Assembly (NCBI GenBank): GCA_037440925.1
Contig: JBBITF010000011.1
Span: 4,512 to 68,511, forward strand
Source: JAABUE01 sp037440925
GTDB lineage: Bacteria; Chloroflexota; Anaerolineae; Anaerolineales; Villigracilaceae
DNA: 64,000 nucleotides
Reading direction: 5' to 3'
The notes beneath the pieces were generated by a model that made no database searches, had not been told where the DNA came from, and saw nothing but the letters and a program-made list of their open reading frames with translations. Positions 39,000 through 48,055 of the stretch are shown in pieces. The position numbers and the translations under genes are program-made. Position 1 is the stretch's first letter. Every line of letters starts with the position of its first letter.

Positions 39000-41531
39000 A
39001 TGCTCGTACAAGTCGCCGTCAATGTACCCTCCGTTTCGGGGGTCTTCGATTACCATCTCCTGCCCGAATTGGCGGGCAGAGTGGGCGTTGGTAGTCTGGT
39101 GACGGTGCCGTTCGGCGCGCAGGTAGCGCAGGGGGTGGCGCTGCGCTTTGTCGAGCGGGATTCGGTTGCCGAGACCAAAGCGGTTTTGGATTTGGTGGAC
39201 GCCGACCCCGTTTTGACGCCGGCCCAGATTGCGCTGGCCGAATCCCTGGCCGAGGAGACGCTCTCGCCTCTTTCTGCGACGATTGGCCTGTTCCTGCCGC
39301 CCGGGCTGAGTCAGCAGGCCGACGTTTTATACTCACCCCGCAGCGCCGTTCTCCCTTCCGGCGGCGAGTTGGGAACGGTTCAAAAACGGCTGCTGGCTCT
39401 GCTGAGCGAGCGTGGCCCGTTGCGTGGGCGTCAAATCTCCCACCATTTTGGGCCGCAGGAATGGCGCAAGGCCGCCGACTGGCTGGTAAAGCGCGGACTG
39501 TTGGATAAGCGCCCCGTCTTGCCGCCAGTGACCATACGCCCAAAATTTGTCCGCGTGGCGCAATTGGCCGCGCCGCTGGAGGTTGTTCAGGCTGCCTTGC
39601 CAGAATTGGGAAAGACCGAGGCCGTCCGAAAACGCCGCGCTGCCGCCTTGTCTTGCCTGATGCGTGAACTGGACGAGGTGAACGTCTCATGGGTCTATGC
39701 TGAGAGCGGCTGTAATCTGTCTGATTTGCAGGAACTGGCCGAGCGCGGTTTGATCGTCTTGCGCGAGAACGAGGTTTGGCGGGATCCATTGGAGAGAGTA
39801 GAGAGCAGAGGAGTAGAGAACAGTCCCCCTCCGCAGTTGACGAAATACCAGCAAACAGCCTGGGAGCAAATCCAAGCAGCGTTCAACTCCCAATCTGCGC
39901 TTCCACCCTTCCTGCTGCATGGCGTGACCGGCTCCGGCAAGACCGAGTTGTATCTGCGCGCAGCCGAGGAAGCCGCGCAGCGCGGGCGGCAGGCCATCAT
40001 CCTGGTACCTGAGATTGCGCTCACCCCTCAGACGGTGCGGCGTTTCCTGGCGCGCTTCCCTGGACAGGTGGGGCTGATTCATTCCAAACTGTCAGAAGGG
40101 GAACGCTACGATACCTGGCGAAGAGCGCGCGCCGGGCTGCTCAAGGTGGTTATTGGACCGCGCAGCGCCTTGTTTGCCCCGCTGCCTCGCCCTGGCCTGA
40201 TTGTGTTGGATGAGTGTCATGACGCTTCGTATTACCAGTCTGAGCCGCCCTTTTATCATGCAGTGACGGCAGCGCAAACCTACGCGCGGCTGACAGGGGC
40301 GGTGTGCATTTTAGGCTCGGCCACGCCAACGGTGACACAGAGATATCAGGCAGAAATTGGCAGTCTGCGCTTGCTAGAACTGCCAGAGCGCATCGAACGC
40401 CGCCTCAGCAACGCAGAATTGATTCCGCAGCCTGGAGGAAAGCGCAAAGACGTGGGGGCGGTAATGGATTCTGGCAAGCGATCTCATGAAGTGAGAGAGA
40501 CCGGCCTGCCGCCGGTTGCCATTGTGGATATGCGCGAGGAACTCCAAGCCGGACACCGCGCCATCTTCAGCCGCGCCCTGACCGAAGCCCTGGCAGAAAC
40601 TCTCTTACGCGGCGAGCAGGCCATTTTGTTCCTCAACCGACGCGGTACGGCCACCTACGTCTTTTGCCGCGATTGTGGCTTTGTCTTGAAGTGTCCGCAA
40701 TGTGACACGCCCCTGACGCTGCACCTCGAAGAACGGGAGCGGCTGTTGTGCCACCACTGCGGTTACACGCGCCAGAAACCGGCTAAATGCCCGCAGTGCG
40801 GCAGCGCGCAGATACGCGAATACGGGCTGGGCAGCGAAAAAGTCGAGGCGGAGGTGAAGGCGCTCTTTCCGCAGGCGCGCGTGTTGCGCTGGGATTGGGA
40901 GACCACCCGCAGCAAGGATGCGCACGAAATCATCCTGGCGCACTTTGCCGCCCATCGGGCAGACGTGCTGGTGGGTACGCAAATGCTGGCCAAAGGGCTG
41001 GACCTGCCGCTGGTGACGTTGGTGGGCGCGGTGTTGGCAGATGTAGGCCTATACCTGCCCGATCCGTTTGCCGAAGAGCGCGTCTTTCAGGTGTTGACAC
41101 AGGTAGCCGGGCGAGCCGGGCGAGGGGCGCGCAGCGGACGGGTCATCTTACAAACCTTTCAGCCGCAAAACCGCGCCTTGCAGGCCGCCGCCAGACACGA
41201 TTATGCCCGATTCTACGCCGATGAACTGGTCCAGCGCCGCAGGCTGGGGTATCCGCCTTTTGCGCGCCTGGTCAGGCTGGAGTTCCGTTACCGCGAAAAC
41301 GCCCGGGCCGAGGCCGAGGCTCAAAAAACGGCCAGCAGGCTCAAGTCGCAGATCGAGGCGCAGGGACGCCGTCAGACGGAATTGATTGGCCCCGTCCCGT
41401 GTTTCTTTGCCCAATTGGGCGGTGTGTATCGTTGGCAGATTCTCCTGCGTGGGCCAGACCCGGTTAGTCTACTGCGAGGGCAAAATTTAGAGAATTGCCG
41501 GGTTGAAACGCAGCCGATAAGTTTGCTATAA
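39000..41531 (+). CDS. priA: Primosomal protein N' (replication-restart helicase PriA)
   Basis: 843 residues. N-terminal 3'-DNA-binding domain (VAVNVPSVSGVFDYHL), then a winged-helix region. The helicase core has Walker A in LLHGVTGSGKTELYLRAAEE (about residue 310), a DECH box (usually DEEH), and RRGTATYVFCRDCG leading into the two zinc clusters (CRDCGFVLKCPQCD and CHHCGYTRQKPAKCPQCG). The C-terminal motifs include GTQMLAKGLDLPLVTLVG and QVAGRAGRGARSGRV. The start at 39000 matches the conserved N-terminus; an upstream extension is rejected. A GTAGAGA-heptamer insert (39791-39824) encodes ERVESRGVENS just ahead of the helicase core. Confidence 0.95.
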   Translation: MLVQVAVNVPSVSGVFDYHLLPELAGRVGVGSLVTVPFGAQVAQGVALRFVERDSVAETKAVLDLVDADPVLTPAQIALAESLAEETLSPLSATIGLFLPPGLSQQADVLYSPRSAVLPSGGELGTVQKRLLALLSERGPLRGRQISHHFGPQEWRKAADWLVKRGLLDKRPVLPPVTIRPKFVRVAQLAAPLEVVQAALPELGKTEAVRKRRAAALSCLMRELDEVNVSWVYAESGCNLSDLQELAERGLIVLRENEVWRDPLERVESRGVENSPPPQLTKYQQTAWEQIQAAFNSQSALPPFLLHGVTGSGKTELYLRAAEEAAQRGRQAIILVPEIALTPQTVRRFLARFPGQVGLIHSKLSEGERYDTWRRARAGLLKVVIGPRSALFAPLPRPGLIVLDECHDASYYQSEPPFYHAVTAAQTYARLTGAVCILGSATPTVTQRYQAEIGSLRLLELPERIERRLSNAELIPQPGGKRKDVGAVMDSGKRSHEVRETGLPPVAIVDMREELQAGHRAIFSRALTEALAETLLRGEQAILFLNRRGTATYVFCRDCGFVLKCPQCDTPLTLHLEERERLLCHHCGYTRQKPAKCPQCGSAQIREYGLGSEKVEAEVKALFPQARVLRWDWETTRSKDAHEIILAHFAAHRADVLVGTQMLAKGLDLPLVTLVGAVLADVGLYLPDPFAEERVFQVLTQVAGRAGRGARSGRVILQTFQPQNRALQAAARHDYARFYADELVQRRRLGYPPFARLVRLEFRYRENARAEAEAQKTASRLKSQIEAQGRRQTELIGPVPCFFAQLGGVYRWQILLRGPDPVSLLRGQNLENCRVETQPISLL
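39791..39824. repeat. In-frame GTAGAGA heptamer tract in priA
   Basis: GAGAGAGTAGAGAGCAGAGG followed by AGTAGAGAACAGT. Same unit family as the left arm of the hairpin at 8057-8184, and translated in a similar way (ERVESRGVENS versus QRVESSEEKVES). It lies in the linker between the DNA-binding and helicase domains. Confidence 0.75.
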
Positions 41532-41532
41532 T
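41503..41532 (+). promoter_or_regulatory. Promoter of the membrane protein to lysA run
   Basis: TTGAAA (41503-41508), 18-bp spacer, TATAAT (41527-41532), inside the last codons of priA. A GGAGG ribosome site at 41556-41560 precedes ATG 41566, unlike the leaderless genes nearby. Confidence 0.7.
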
Positions 41533-41565
41533 CAAGCCCTCAGCCCCTTTCGCTTGGAGGTAACC

Positions 41566-42468
41566 ATGCAAAGTTTTAGCCGTGGATGGTCGTTTCTAGT
41601 GCAGGCCTGGCAGATGGCGTTGAGAGATAGGGACTTGCTCAAGCCGTCTGTTTATGCCTTGCTGGTAGGGTTTGCGCTTTCTACGCTTGGGGTTATTCCT
41701 GTGGTGGGGGCATATTTGCTGTTTGGCGATTTAAGCGTTGGGCGGGTCTTCACTTTCTTATTGGGCGCGTTGATGGTGTTCCTCAATTTTCTGGTGACTT
41801 ATATTTTTTCCGGCATGACCGCATACCTCATCTATGGCTATCTCTCAGAGGGCGATGGCCGCATGGACAAGGCCTGGGCAATTGTGAAGCGCGATTTTTT
41901 TGATTTACTCACCCTGGCGGCGGCTTCTACGGCTGTCAACTTGCTTAAAAGTTTGACCAATAAAAACAGGCGCAAGAGCGGCAAAGTCGCAGTTCGGCTG
42001 ACCAGCGCCGCAGCCGGTCTGCTTCAAACCTTGTGGACGGAGGCGGCCTATCTCATCTTGCCAGCCATGGTGATTGACGACCTCAACCTCAAGCAGGGCC
42101 TGGAGCGCGTTTGGAAGATTGCCAAAGAGAATCTGTTGCTGATGAGTATTAGCGCGGTGGGGGTGCGCGCTGTCACGGGCTTGATTGGCTTTGTGTTGAG
42201 CGTTGGCGGCGCTTTGATTGGTCTGGCGGTTGGATACGGTTTGGTGGCTGTCTTGGGGACAGGGTGGATGGGTTTGGCGCTAGGCATCGGCAGCGGCCTG
42301 CTGATTTTTTTTGTGTTTGCGCTGATTGCCAGTTGGGTAAACACGTACACCAGCATTGCTTATCACACTTGTTTGTACATCTGGGCGCGCGAGGTGGAAA
42401 AAGCGCAAGCCGCCGATCAACCTATCCAAATAGCGGCTCCCGCCCCCCTGGCCGCCGTGTTGGGATGA
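41566..42468 (+). CDS. DUF6159-like integral membrane protein
   Basis: 300 residues. MQSFSRGWSFLVQAWQMALR at the start and paired hydrophobic helices (about 30-50, 65-100, 205-235, 250-280) resemble DUF6159 family proteins, which are multi-pass and of unknown function. ATG 41566 is chosen because of the GGAGG 6 nt upstream. The central part, WTEAAYLILPAMVIDDLNLK and then QGLERVWKIAKENLLL, is the best conserved region in this type of protein. The following phosphoribosyltransferase begins 6 nt after its stop. Confidence 0.75.
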   Translation: MQSFSRGWSFLVQAWQMALRDRDLLKPSVYALLVGFALSTLGVIPVVGAYLLFGDLSVGRVFTFLLGALMVFLNFLVTYIFSGMTAYLIYGYLSEGDGRMDKAWAIVKRDFFDLLTLAAASTAVNLLKSLTNKNRRKSGKVAVRLTSAAAGLLQTLWTEAAYLILPAMVIDDLNLKQGLERVWKIAKENLLLMSISAVGVRAVTGLIGFVLSVGGALIGLAVGYGLVAVLGTGWMGLALGIGSGLLIFFVFALIASWVNTYTSIAYHTCLYIWAREVEKAQAADQPIQIAAPAPLAAVLG

Positions 42469-42474
42469 CCGCCC

Positions 42475-42987
42475 ATGCAGCCACAATCTCAGCCACACCG
42501 TGAAGTGCTTTCTTGGGACGAGATTGATCGTCTAATTGACCAGTTGCTGCCCCAGTTTCGCCGCGAGTTTACCGCCATGGTGATGATTACGCGGGGCGGT
42601 ATCATCCCCGGCGGTCTGCTGGCCGAAGCGATGAACATCACCCATGTTTTGACGGCGGCCGTAGATTTCCCGGCTCAGGTGGCTACCGAGCAAGGCAAGT
42701 TGATGGCCTGGCCTGAGTTCATTCAATTTCCCGCCGAAGACAAGTTGCGCGGACGCCCGACCCTGATCGTGGACGATGTGTGGGGTTCTGGGCGCACCAT
42801 TACGGCTGTCAAGAACCGCGTCTCGGCGGCGGGCGGTTTCCCGGAGACCTGCGTGCTGCATTTCAATCCTTATCGCAATTTGTTCGGCAGCGTCCGCCCC
42901 GATTATTATGCGGCTGTCACAGATGCATTCATTGTGTATCCGTGGGAAATTGACCGCGGCGCAGACAAAATGATTTTAGGCTCATAG
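42475..42987 (+). CDS. Phosphoribosyltransferase domain protein
   Basis: 170 residues of the type I PRTase fold. The PRPP-binding loop is TLIVDDVWGSGRTITAVKNR (about residues 99-118), and the pyrophosphate loop region is MVMITRGGIIPGGLLAEAMN. The C-terminal YPWEIDRGADKMILGS is typical of xanthine/hypoxanthine-type and ComF-like PRTases. It would use PRPP with a purine-type base, but specificity cannot be assigned. It lies between the membrane protein and the Crp-family gene with gaps of only 3-6 nt, so it is part of the same transcript. Confidence 0.88.
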   Translation: MQPQSQPHREVLSWDEIDRLIDQLLPQFRREFTAMVMITRGGIIPGGLLAEAMNITHVLTAAVDFPAQVATEQGKLMAWPEFIQFPAEDKLRGRPTLIVDDVWGSGRTITAVKNRVSAAGGFPETCVLHFNPYRNLFGSVRPDYYAAVTDAFIVYPWEIDRGADKMILGS

Positions 42988-42990
42988 ACC

Positions 42991-43686
42991 ATGCGTATCC
43001 TTCCTACTGATACCGCCTCTCGTTTGGCGCTACTACGCAGCAATGAATACTTCAATGATTTGGACGACGCTTTGCTCAGGAAGATAGCCGAGGATATGCA
43101 ATTGCGCGAGTTCGAGCGCGGCGAGGCGCTGTTTTGGGAAAGGGACGAATGCGCTGGCTTGCATGTCATCCAAAAGGGCTGCGTGAAACTCTACCGCCTA
43201 TCGCCACAAGGACGGCAATACATTGTGCGTATCTTGCAGGAAGGCGAGACCTGCAACGAAGTTCCAACCTTCGACGGCGGCGTCAATCCGGTAAACGGCG
43301 AGGCGCTGGAGACAACCCGCGTTTGGGTCATTGAAGCGGGCGCCTTGCGCGAATTGCTCCAAACTCATCCGGAATTTTCTAAAAAGGTACTGTACAATTT
43401 TGCCCAAATCCTGCGCGGACTGGTCGAGCGCGTCAGCGAAATGGCTTTCTTTCAAGTCACGCACCGCCTGGCGCGCCTGATCAGCGAATTGCCAGCCGAG
43501 GAATTGAGCGGCGAGGCTGCGCATTGGACGCAGGAACAGATGGCGGCGCGGTTAGGCACGGTGCGCGAGGTGGTAGCGCGCTCGCTCAAGGAATTGGAGC
43601 GCAGCGGCGCCATCCGCCTAGACAAGCGCCGCATCCGCGTCTCGGATCCAGACGTTTTGGCGCAGTGGGCGCAGCCGTGGAATTGA
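42991..43686 (+). CDS. Crp/Fnr-family transcription regulator
   Basis: 231 residues. cNMP-binding-like beta-roll (about 15-125: LREFERGEALFWERDECAGL, VKLYRLSPQGRQYIVRIL), dimer helix, then a Crp-type HTH (WTQEQMAARLGTVREVVARS, about residues 175-195). The cAMP-contacting Arg-Ser pair is not evident and no Fnr cysteine cluster is seen, so the effector is unknown. It sits between a PRTase and lysA in one direction (3 and 7 nt gaps), and may regulate the run. Confidence 0.9.
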   Translation: MRILPTDTASRLALLRSNEYFNDLDDALLRKIAEDMQLREFERGEALFWERDECAGLHVIQKGCVKLYRLSPQGRQYIVRILQEGETCNEVPTFDGGVNPVNGEALETTRVWVIEAGALRELLQTHPEFSKKVLYNFAQILRGLVERVSEMAFFQVTHRLARLISELPAEELSGEAAHWTQEQMAARLGTVREVVARSLKELERSGAIRLDKRRIRVSDPDVLAQWAQPWN

Positions 43687-43693
43687 TTTTCTC

Positions 43694-44986
43694 ATGAGTC
43701 GCCTGGCGTTCTTTCCCGATACGGCTAAAATCGAAGGGGACGTTCTGACCCTGGCAGGGCAAGATTTGCGGGCGCTGGCCGACGCTTACGGGACGCCCTT
43801 GTACGTGTATGACCAAAAGACTCTCGACAACGCCGTCGCCGGCTATCAGGACGCGCTCGCTTCGTTCTACCCCGGGCCTGCTTCCGTTACCTATGCGGGG
43901 AAAGCCGCCCTCTTTTTGGCTCTCGTCCGCTGGAGTCAGCGGCACGGCCTGTGGCTCGATTGCACCGGGGAGGGAGAAATTGCCATTGCCCTGGCCGGCG
44001 GCGCGCCGCGCGAGCATATTCTTGTGCATGGAGTCAACAAGTCGCAGGCGGATATTCGCTCTGCGGTCGAATACGCGGGCACCATTGTAGTAGACAACTT
44101 ATCCGAGCTCTTGCGCCTGGCCGGCTTTGCCCATCGCGCTCAATTTCCCGAAGTGTGGCTGCGCTTGCAGCCTGGCCTGGCGGTATCTACTCATGCCTAT
44201 ATCCAAACCGGCCAGCGCAGCAGTAAATTTGGCATGGAGGCCGAAGAACTGTTGCAAGCGGCGCTCTTATGCCGTGAACGTGGACTGCCGTTGACAGGCT
44301 TGCATTTTCACCTCGGCTCTCAATTCCGCAACCCGGCTCCGCTGCAACCGGCCATCGAACTGGCGCTGGAACTGGCTCGACAAATCGGCTTTACAGACGT
44401 ATGGCATTTCTCGCCAGGCGGAGGGTTGGGCGTAGCCTATCACGAGGACGACCTGCCGCAGCCCGACCGTGATGCGTATATCCGCCTAATTGCCGAAAGC
44501 GTGAAGGCAAATTGCCAGAAGAATAGATTGCCCTTGCCGCGCCTGCACCTTGAGCCGGGCCGCAGTTTGGTAGCGCGCGCCGGCGTGGCGCTTTACCGTG
44601 TCGAGACGGTCAAACGACAAGGCGGGCGCACCTGGTTGCTGGTAGATGGCGGTCTAGCCGATAACCCGCGCCATGCGCTCTACGGGGCGCAGTACTCTTG
44701 TTTAACGGTAGCAGGTGCGGGGCGGGAAAGAAGCGAGCGCGTCCACATCGCAGGTCCCTATTGTGAGTCGGGCGATGTCCTCATCGAGGATTTGCCCATG
44801 CCAGAAGTCCAAGAAGGAGAGTTGCTGGCTGTGCCGGTCTGCGGGGCGTATCATTTGAGCATGTCCAGCAATTACAACGGGGCGCGGCGGCCGGCGGTAG
44901 TGTGGCTGGAAAATGGGCAAGCGCGTCTCGTTCAACGGCGGGAAACAGTGGAAGATTTACTGCGGCGAGAGATACCAGAGAAATGA
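43694..44986 (+). CDS. lysA: Diaminopimelate decarboxylase
   Basis: 430 residues. Fold type III PLP enzyme: the PLP lysine is in ASVTYAGKAALFLALVRWS (about residue 62). TGLHFHLGSQF and WHFSPGGGLGVAYHEDDLP bind the cofactor phosphate, and the substrate site is in LHLEPGRSLVARAGVALYRV. The C-terminal barrel has CESGDVLIEDLPMP and CGAYHLSMSSNYNGARRPA. It catalyses the last step of lysine synthesis from meso-diaminopimelate. The related carboxynorspermidine and arginine decarboxylases differ in the ESGD region, so I favour LysA. Followed by a strong terminator. Confidence 0.92.
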   Translation: MSRLAFFPDTAKIEGDVLTLAGQDLRALADAYGTPLYVYDQKTLDNAVAGYQDALASFYPGPASVTYAGKAALFLALVRWSQRHGLWLDCTGEGEIAIALAGGAPREHILVHGVNKSQADIRSAVEYAGTIVVDNLSELLRLAGFAHRAQFPEVWLRLQPGLAVSTHAYIQTGQRSSKFGMEAEELLQAALLCRERGLPLTGLHFHLGSQFRNPAPLQPAIELALELARQIGFTDVWHFSPGGGLGVAYHEDDLPQPDRDAYIRLIAESVKANCQKNRLPLPRLHLEPGRSLVARAGVALYRVETVKRQGGRTWLLVDGGLADNPRHALYGAQYSCLTVAGAGRERSERVHIAGPYCESGDVLIEDLPMPEVQEGELLAVPVCGAYHLSMSSNYNGARRPAVVWLENGQARLVQRRETVEDLLRREIPEK

Positions 44987-45018
44987 ACATCCCGAAGGCT
45001 TGTGACCTTCGGGATGTT
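44986..45018. terminator. Bidirectional terminator between lysA and fhs
   Basis: AACATCCCGAAGG - CTTGTGA - CCTTCGGGATGTT: a perfect 13-bp stem in the 50-bp gap between convergent genes. Flanking A/T runs are short. Confidence 0.85.
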
Positions 45019-45035
45019 GGCTGAATCGGAGCGGG

Positions 45036-46946
45036 TTAGAACAATCCAACCACTTTGCCGGTCTTGAGATCCAAATCTACATCGTAGAACACCGGGCGGG
45101 TGGGCAGGCCGGGCATGGTGCGCATCGTGCCGAGCAGCGGGTAGAGGAAGCCCGCGCCAACGCTGGCGCGAATGTCGCTGATGGTGATGCGGAAGCCGCG
45201 CGGCGCGCCTTTTACGTCTGCCTTGTCCGTGAAGGAGAGGTGGGTTTTTGCCATGCACAAAGGTAGGTCCGCAAAACCGAGTTTAGTGAACTGCTCGATT
45301 TTGGTCTCGGCTTCAGGGGTGTAATCTACTCCATCGGCGCGGTAGATTTCGCGGGCAATGATCTCGATTTTCTCCTTGATGGGGAGTTTCAAGTCGTACA
45401 AGAATTTGAAATTGCTGGGTTGATCGCAGGCTTTGACCACTGCCTCTGCCAACGCAATAGCGCCTTTGCCGCCTTCCATCCAGTGTCGAGAGACAACGGC
45501 ATCCATCGCGCCCGCTTCGAGAGCGGCTTTGCGTACCATTTCGACTTCGGCAGGCGTGTCGGTGGCAAAGGAGTTGACTGCTACGACCACGTTGACGCCA
45601 AATTTGAGAGCATTTTCGATGTGCTGCGTCAAATTGGACAGGCCCTTTTGCAACAACTCGAGATTCTCGTCGGTGTACTCTGGCGCTAAGGGTTTGCCGG
45701 CTACGACCTTTGGCCCGCCGCCATGCATCTTGAGGGCACGGACCGTGGCCACCAACACCACCACGTGCGGAATCAAGCCCGAGTAACGGCACTTGATGTT
45801 CATGAACTTTTCCATGCCGATATCGGCGCCAAAGCCCGATTCGGTGACAACATAATCGGCAAGTTTCAGGGCAATCTTATCGGCGATGATGGAACTGTTA
45901 CCGTGCGCAATATTGGCAAACGGCCCAGCATGGACGATAGCAGGGGTTCCTTCCAACGTCTGCATCAGATTGGGTTTGATGGCGTCTTTCATCAACACGG
46001 TCATAGCGCCAGCCACGCCCAAATCCTCAGCCGTGACAGCATTGCCGTCCCGGTCTAAGGCTACTACCATGCGCCCCAGACGCTCGCGCATGTCTTCCAA
46101 GCCGGTGGTGAGCGCCAGGATAGCCATGATTTCGGAGGCTACCGAGATGTCGTAGCCAGAACGATGCTCGAAGCCTTGCTCTTCTTTGCCTAACCCAACC
46201 TGAATCTCGCGCAGCATGCGGTCGTTGACATCAATGACGCGGCGCCATTGCACCCCACTATAATCTATATTTAGACGGGCAAAGCGGCGGCGCTCCTCAG
46301 GCGTGAGTTCATTGGGGTCGGTCTTGTTGATACCCAATTTCTTGAGGCGGCGGAGCATCGAGGGCGAGAATTTACGCTTGCCTTGTTTGTCAGGCGGACA
46401 AAGCGCATTGAACAGTTTCTCGTCATCAGGCGTATTGGCCTCGTGCATGATGCGTGTGTCCAATGCTGCTGCGCACAAGTTGTGGGCGGCCGTGATGGCA
46501 TGAATATCACCGGTCAGGTGCAGGTTGAAATCTTCCATGGGGATAATCTGGCTGTATCCGCCTCCGGCTGCTCCGCCTTTGATGCCAAAAGTTGGCCCCT
46601 GACTGGGTTGGCGGATGACGGTCATCACGCTCTTGCCTAAATGCGCTCCCAATGCCTGGCACAACCCGACGGTGGTTGTAGTCTTACCTTCCCCAAGAGG
46701 AGTCGGGGTAATGGCGGTGACGTCAATGTACTTACCGTCTGGGCGGTTCTTCAAACGCTCCAAAATTTCTAATTTGATCTTGGCTTTATAGTTGCCGTAT
46801 AGTTCCAGTTCTTCGGGCAAGATGCCTAGCTCTTCAGCAATTTGCACAATTGGCTTGGCATGCTCCATCTGCTCTTGAGCAATCTCAATGTCTGAAGGCA
46901 CTGGAGTGCGCAACTTGAGCGGAACAGGGGTAAATTGTCTTGTCAT
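45036..46946 (-). CDS. fhs: Formate-tetrahydrofolate ligase
   Basis: 636 residues. ATP-grasping P-loop variant TPTPLGEGKTTTTVGLCQAL (about residue 80), then RQPSQGPTFGIKGGAAGGGY, NLHLTGDIHAITAAHNLCAA and the C-terminal GEIMTMPGLP-type region (here TMRTMPGLPTRPVFYDVDLD). It makes 10-formyl-THF from formate, ATP and THF, feeding purines and serine/glycine, and in some Chloroflexi the carbonyl or methyl branch of one-carbon fixation. The length is near the upper end of the family because of the LKKLGINKTDPNELTPEE segment. I start at 46946 (MTRQFTPVPL); four extra codons to 46958 are possible. Confidence 0.96.
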   Translation of the reverse strand: MTRQFTPVPLKLRTPVPSDIEIAQEQMEHAKPIVQIAEELGILPEELELYGNYKAKIKLEILERLKNRPDGKYIDVTAITPTPLGEGKTTTTVGLCQALGAHLGKSVMTVIRQPSQGPTFGIKGGAAGGGYSQIIPMEDFNLHLTGDIHAITAAHNLCAAALDTRIMHEANTPDDEKLFNALCPPDKQGKRKFSPSMLRRLKKLGINKTDPNELTPEERRRFARLNIDYSGVQWRRVIDVNDRMLREIQVGLGKEEQGFEHRSGYDISVASEIMAILALTTGLEDMRERLGRMVVALDRDGNAVTAEDLGVAGAMTVLMKDAIKPNLMQTLEGTPAIVHAGPFANIAHGNSSIIADKIALKLADYVVTESGFGADIGMEKFMNIKCRYSGLIPHVVVLVATVRALKMHGGGPKVVAGKPLAPEYTDENLELLQKGLSNLTQHIENALKFGVNVVVAVNSFATDTPAEVEMVRKAALEAGAMDAVVSRHWMEGGKGAIALAEAVVKACDQPSNFKFLYDLKLPIKEKIEIIAREIYRADGVDYTPEAETKIEQFTKLGFADLPLCMAKTHLSFTDKADVKGAPRGFRITISDIRASVGAGFLYPLLGTMRTMPGLPTRPVFYDVDLDLKTGKVVGLF

Positions 46947-47086
46947 CTGTCTCTCCATCGAAGGTTGAGTATAGGGATACCTGCCTGGCGCAATGAAGGT
47001 TGCCCGGAGGGATTCCAGCGTTATTATTTTTCACGATTTTGAAAAATATTGCAAGAGACATCTGTCCCAGTTTATTGTGCATTGTG

Positions 47087-47950
47087 TCACGATTTATCCG
47101 CCTCGATGAGCGTACCCAATATCTCTCCCCCCAGGGCGCGTTGCACGTTGTTTCGAGGCTCGCCGGAGAAAATTTGCGCCGAAAGGCCTTGTACCTGCTC
47201 GACCAATTCCAACATCTGGCGGACTTTGGACTCCATCCCGCCGGTGACGTCTGCCCCGGCGGCCTTCCCCACGCCCCGGCTGACCTCGGCGAACGACTCG
47301 CGCGTCACCCTCTCGACCCTGTGCCTGCGCGCCGGGAAATCGGCCCATACCGCCGCCTCGAGGCCTGCCAGCAAGACCCGCTGCGCCGGCAACGCGCGCG
47401 CCAGGTGCGCGAACAAGTCCTCCGTTGACAGGATCGTCCCACCCTTGGCGCGGTCGAAGATAACGTCGCCATGTACGACCGGCAGGATTCCGTTTTCCAG
47501 CGCAGCCCTGATCTGGGACAGGTCCCAATCTGCCACCCGGCCGTTTTCTGACCAAACGCTTGCCATGGGGGAAAAGGTGACGGCCGGCAGCCCGGCGTCG
47601 TGCAGCGCCTGGATGACGTAGCGGTTAAGGGTCGAGGCCTGGTACCAGACTTCGGCAAAGCCTTGCCAATATGTCTCCCTCCGTTTTCCCTGAAAATGGG
47701 GGGAGTGTCCCGCAGGGACGAGGGGGGCGGGGGAGGCGGGGAGGCCATCCTTCGTCCCGTATTCTTTCGCCGCCGTATGCCCAAAGGAGCCGGAACCATG
47801 CCCAATTATCAGGAGCAGGTCCGGGTGAGTCTGAAGCGCCTGGGCGATCTCGGCCGCCAGGTCTGCCAGTTTGTCCAATCGCGGGGTATAGGGACGGGTT
47901 TTGTCGGTGATCAATGACCCGCCAAGTTTGAGCAGCACCAGTTCACGCAT
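47087..47950 (-). CDS. Isopentenyl phosphate kinase
   Basis: 287 residues of the amino-acid kinase superfamily. LLKLGGSLITDKTRPYTPRL at the N-terminus, LLIIGHGSGSFGHTAAKEYG (with the IPK-specific His of SFGH), GILPVVHGDVIFDRAKGGTI and VTGGMESKVRQMLEL match IPK rather than aspartokinase or UMP kinase. IPK phosphorylates isopentenyl phosphate to IPP, the last step of the alternative mevalonate route known in archaea and Chloroflexi. A repeat-like insert (about 47690-47752) encodes ASPAPLVPAGHSPHFQGKRR between the GHGSG region and the substrate helix. No other isoprenoid gene is adjacent. Confidence 0.88.
   Translation of the reverse strand: MRELVLLKLGGSLITDKTRPYTPRLDKLADLAAEIAQALQTHPDLLLIIGHGSGSFGHTAAKEYGTKDGLPASPAPLVPAGHSPHFQGKRRETYWQGFAEVWYQASTLNRYVIQALHDAGLPAVTFSPMASVWSENGRVADWDLSQIRAALENGILPVVHGDVIFDRAKGGTILSTEDLFAHLARALPAQRVLLAGLEAAVWADFPARRHRVERVTRESFAEVSRGVGKAAGADVTGGMESKVRQMLELVEQVQGLSAQIFSGEPRNNVQRALGGEILGTLIEADKS
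47690..47752. repeat. In-frame GC-rich insert in the IPK gene
   Basis: Minus strand reads CCCCTCGTCCCTGCGGGACA then CTCCCCCCATTTTCAGGG. GTCCC-TGC-GGGAC forms a hairpin. It encodes about 20 residues absent from the usual IPK alignment position between GHGSG...YGT and the WQGFAEV helix. Confidence 0.6.
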
Positions 47951-47991
47951 GTGCCTGTTTTACCACAGACCGGCATCCTGTTCAATAGGGC

Positions 47992-48041
47992 TTGACAGTG
48001 GAAACGATTGGTTATACAATATGTCGCACAACGACATATTG
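47992..48041 (+). promoter_or_regulatory. PadR promoter with overlapping operator
   Basis: TTGACA (47992-47997), 17-bp spacer, TACAAT (48015-48020). Overlapping the -10 is CAATATGTCG-CACAA-CGACATATTG (48017-48041), a perfect 10-bp inverted repeat containing ATGT-N9-ACAT, the usual core of PadR sites. The geometry predicts autorepression. Confidence 0.85.
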
Positions 48042-48055
48042 CAAGGCGTTATATC

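Noticed and set aside
46947..47086. Possible THF or ZTP riboswitch before fhs
   Set aside because: Conserved core motifs of either class could not be found on the minus strand.
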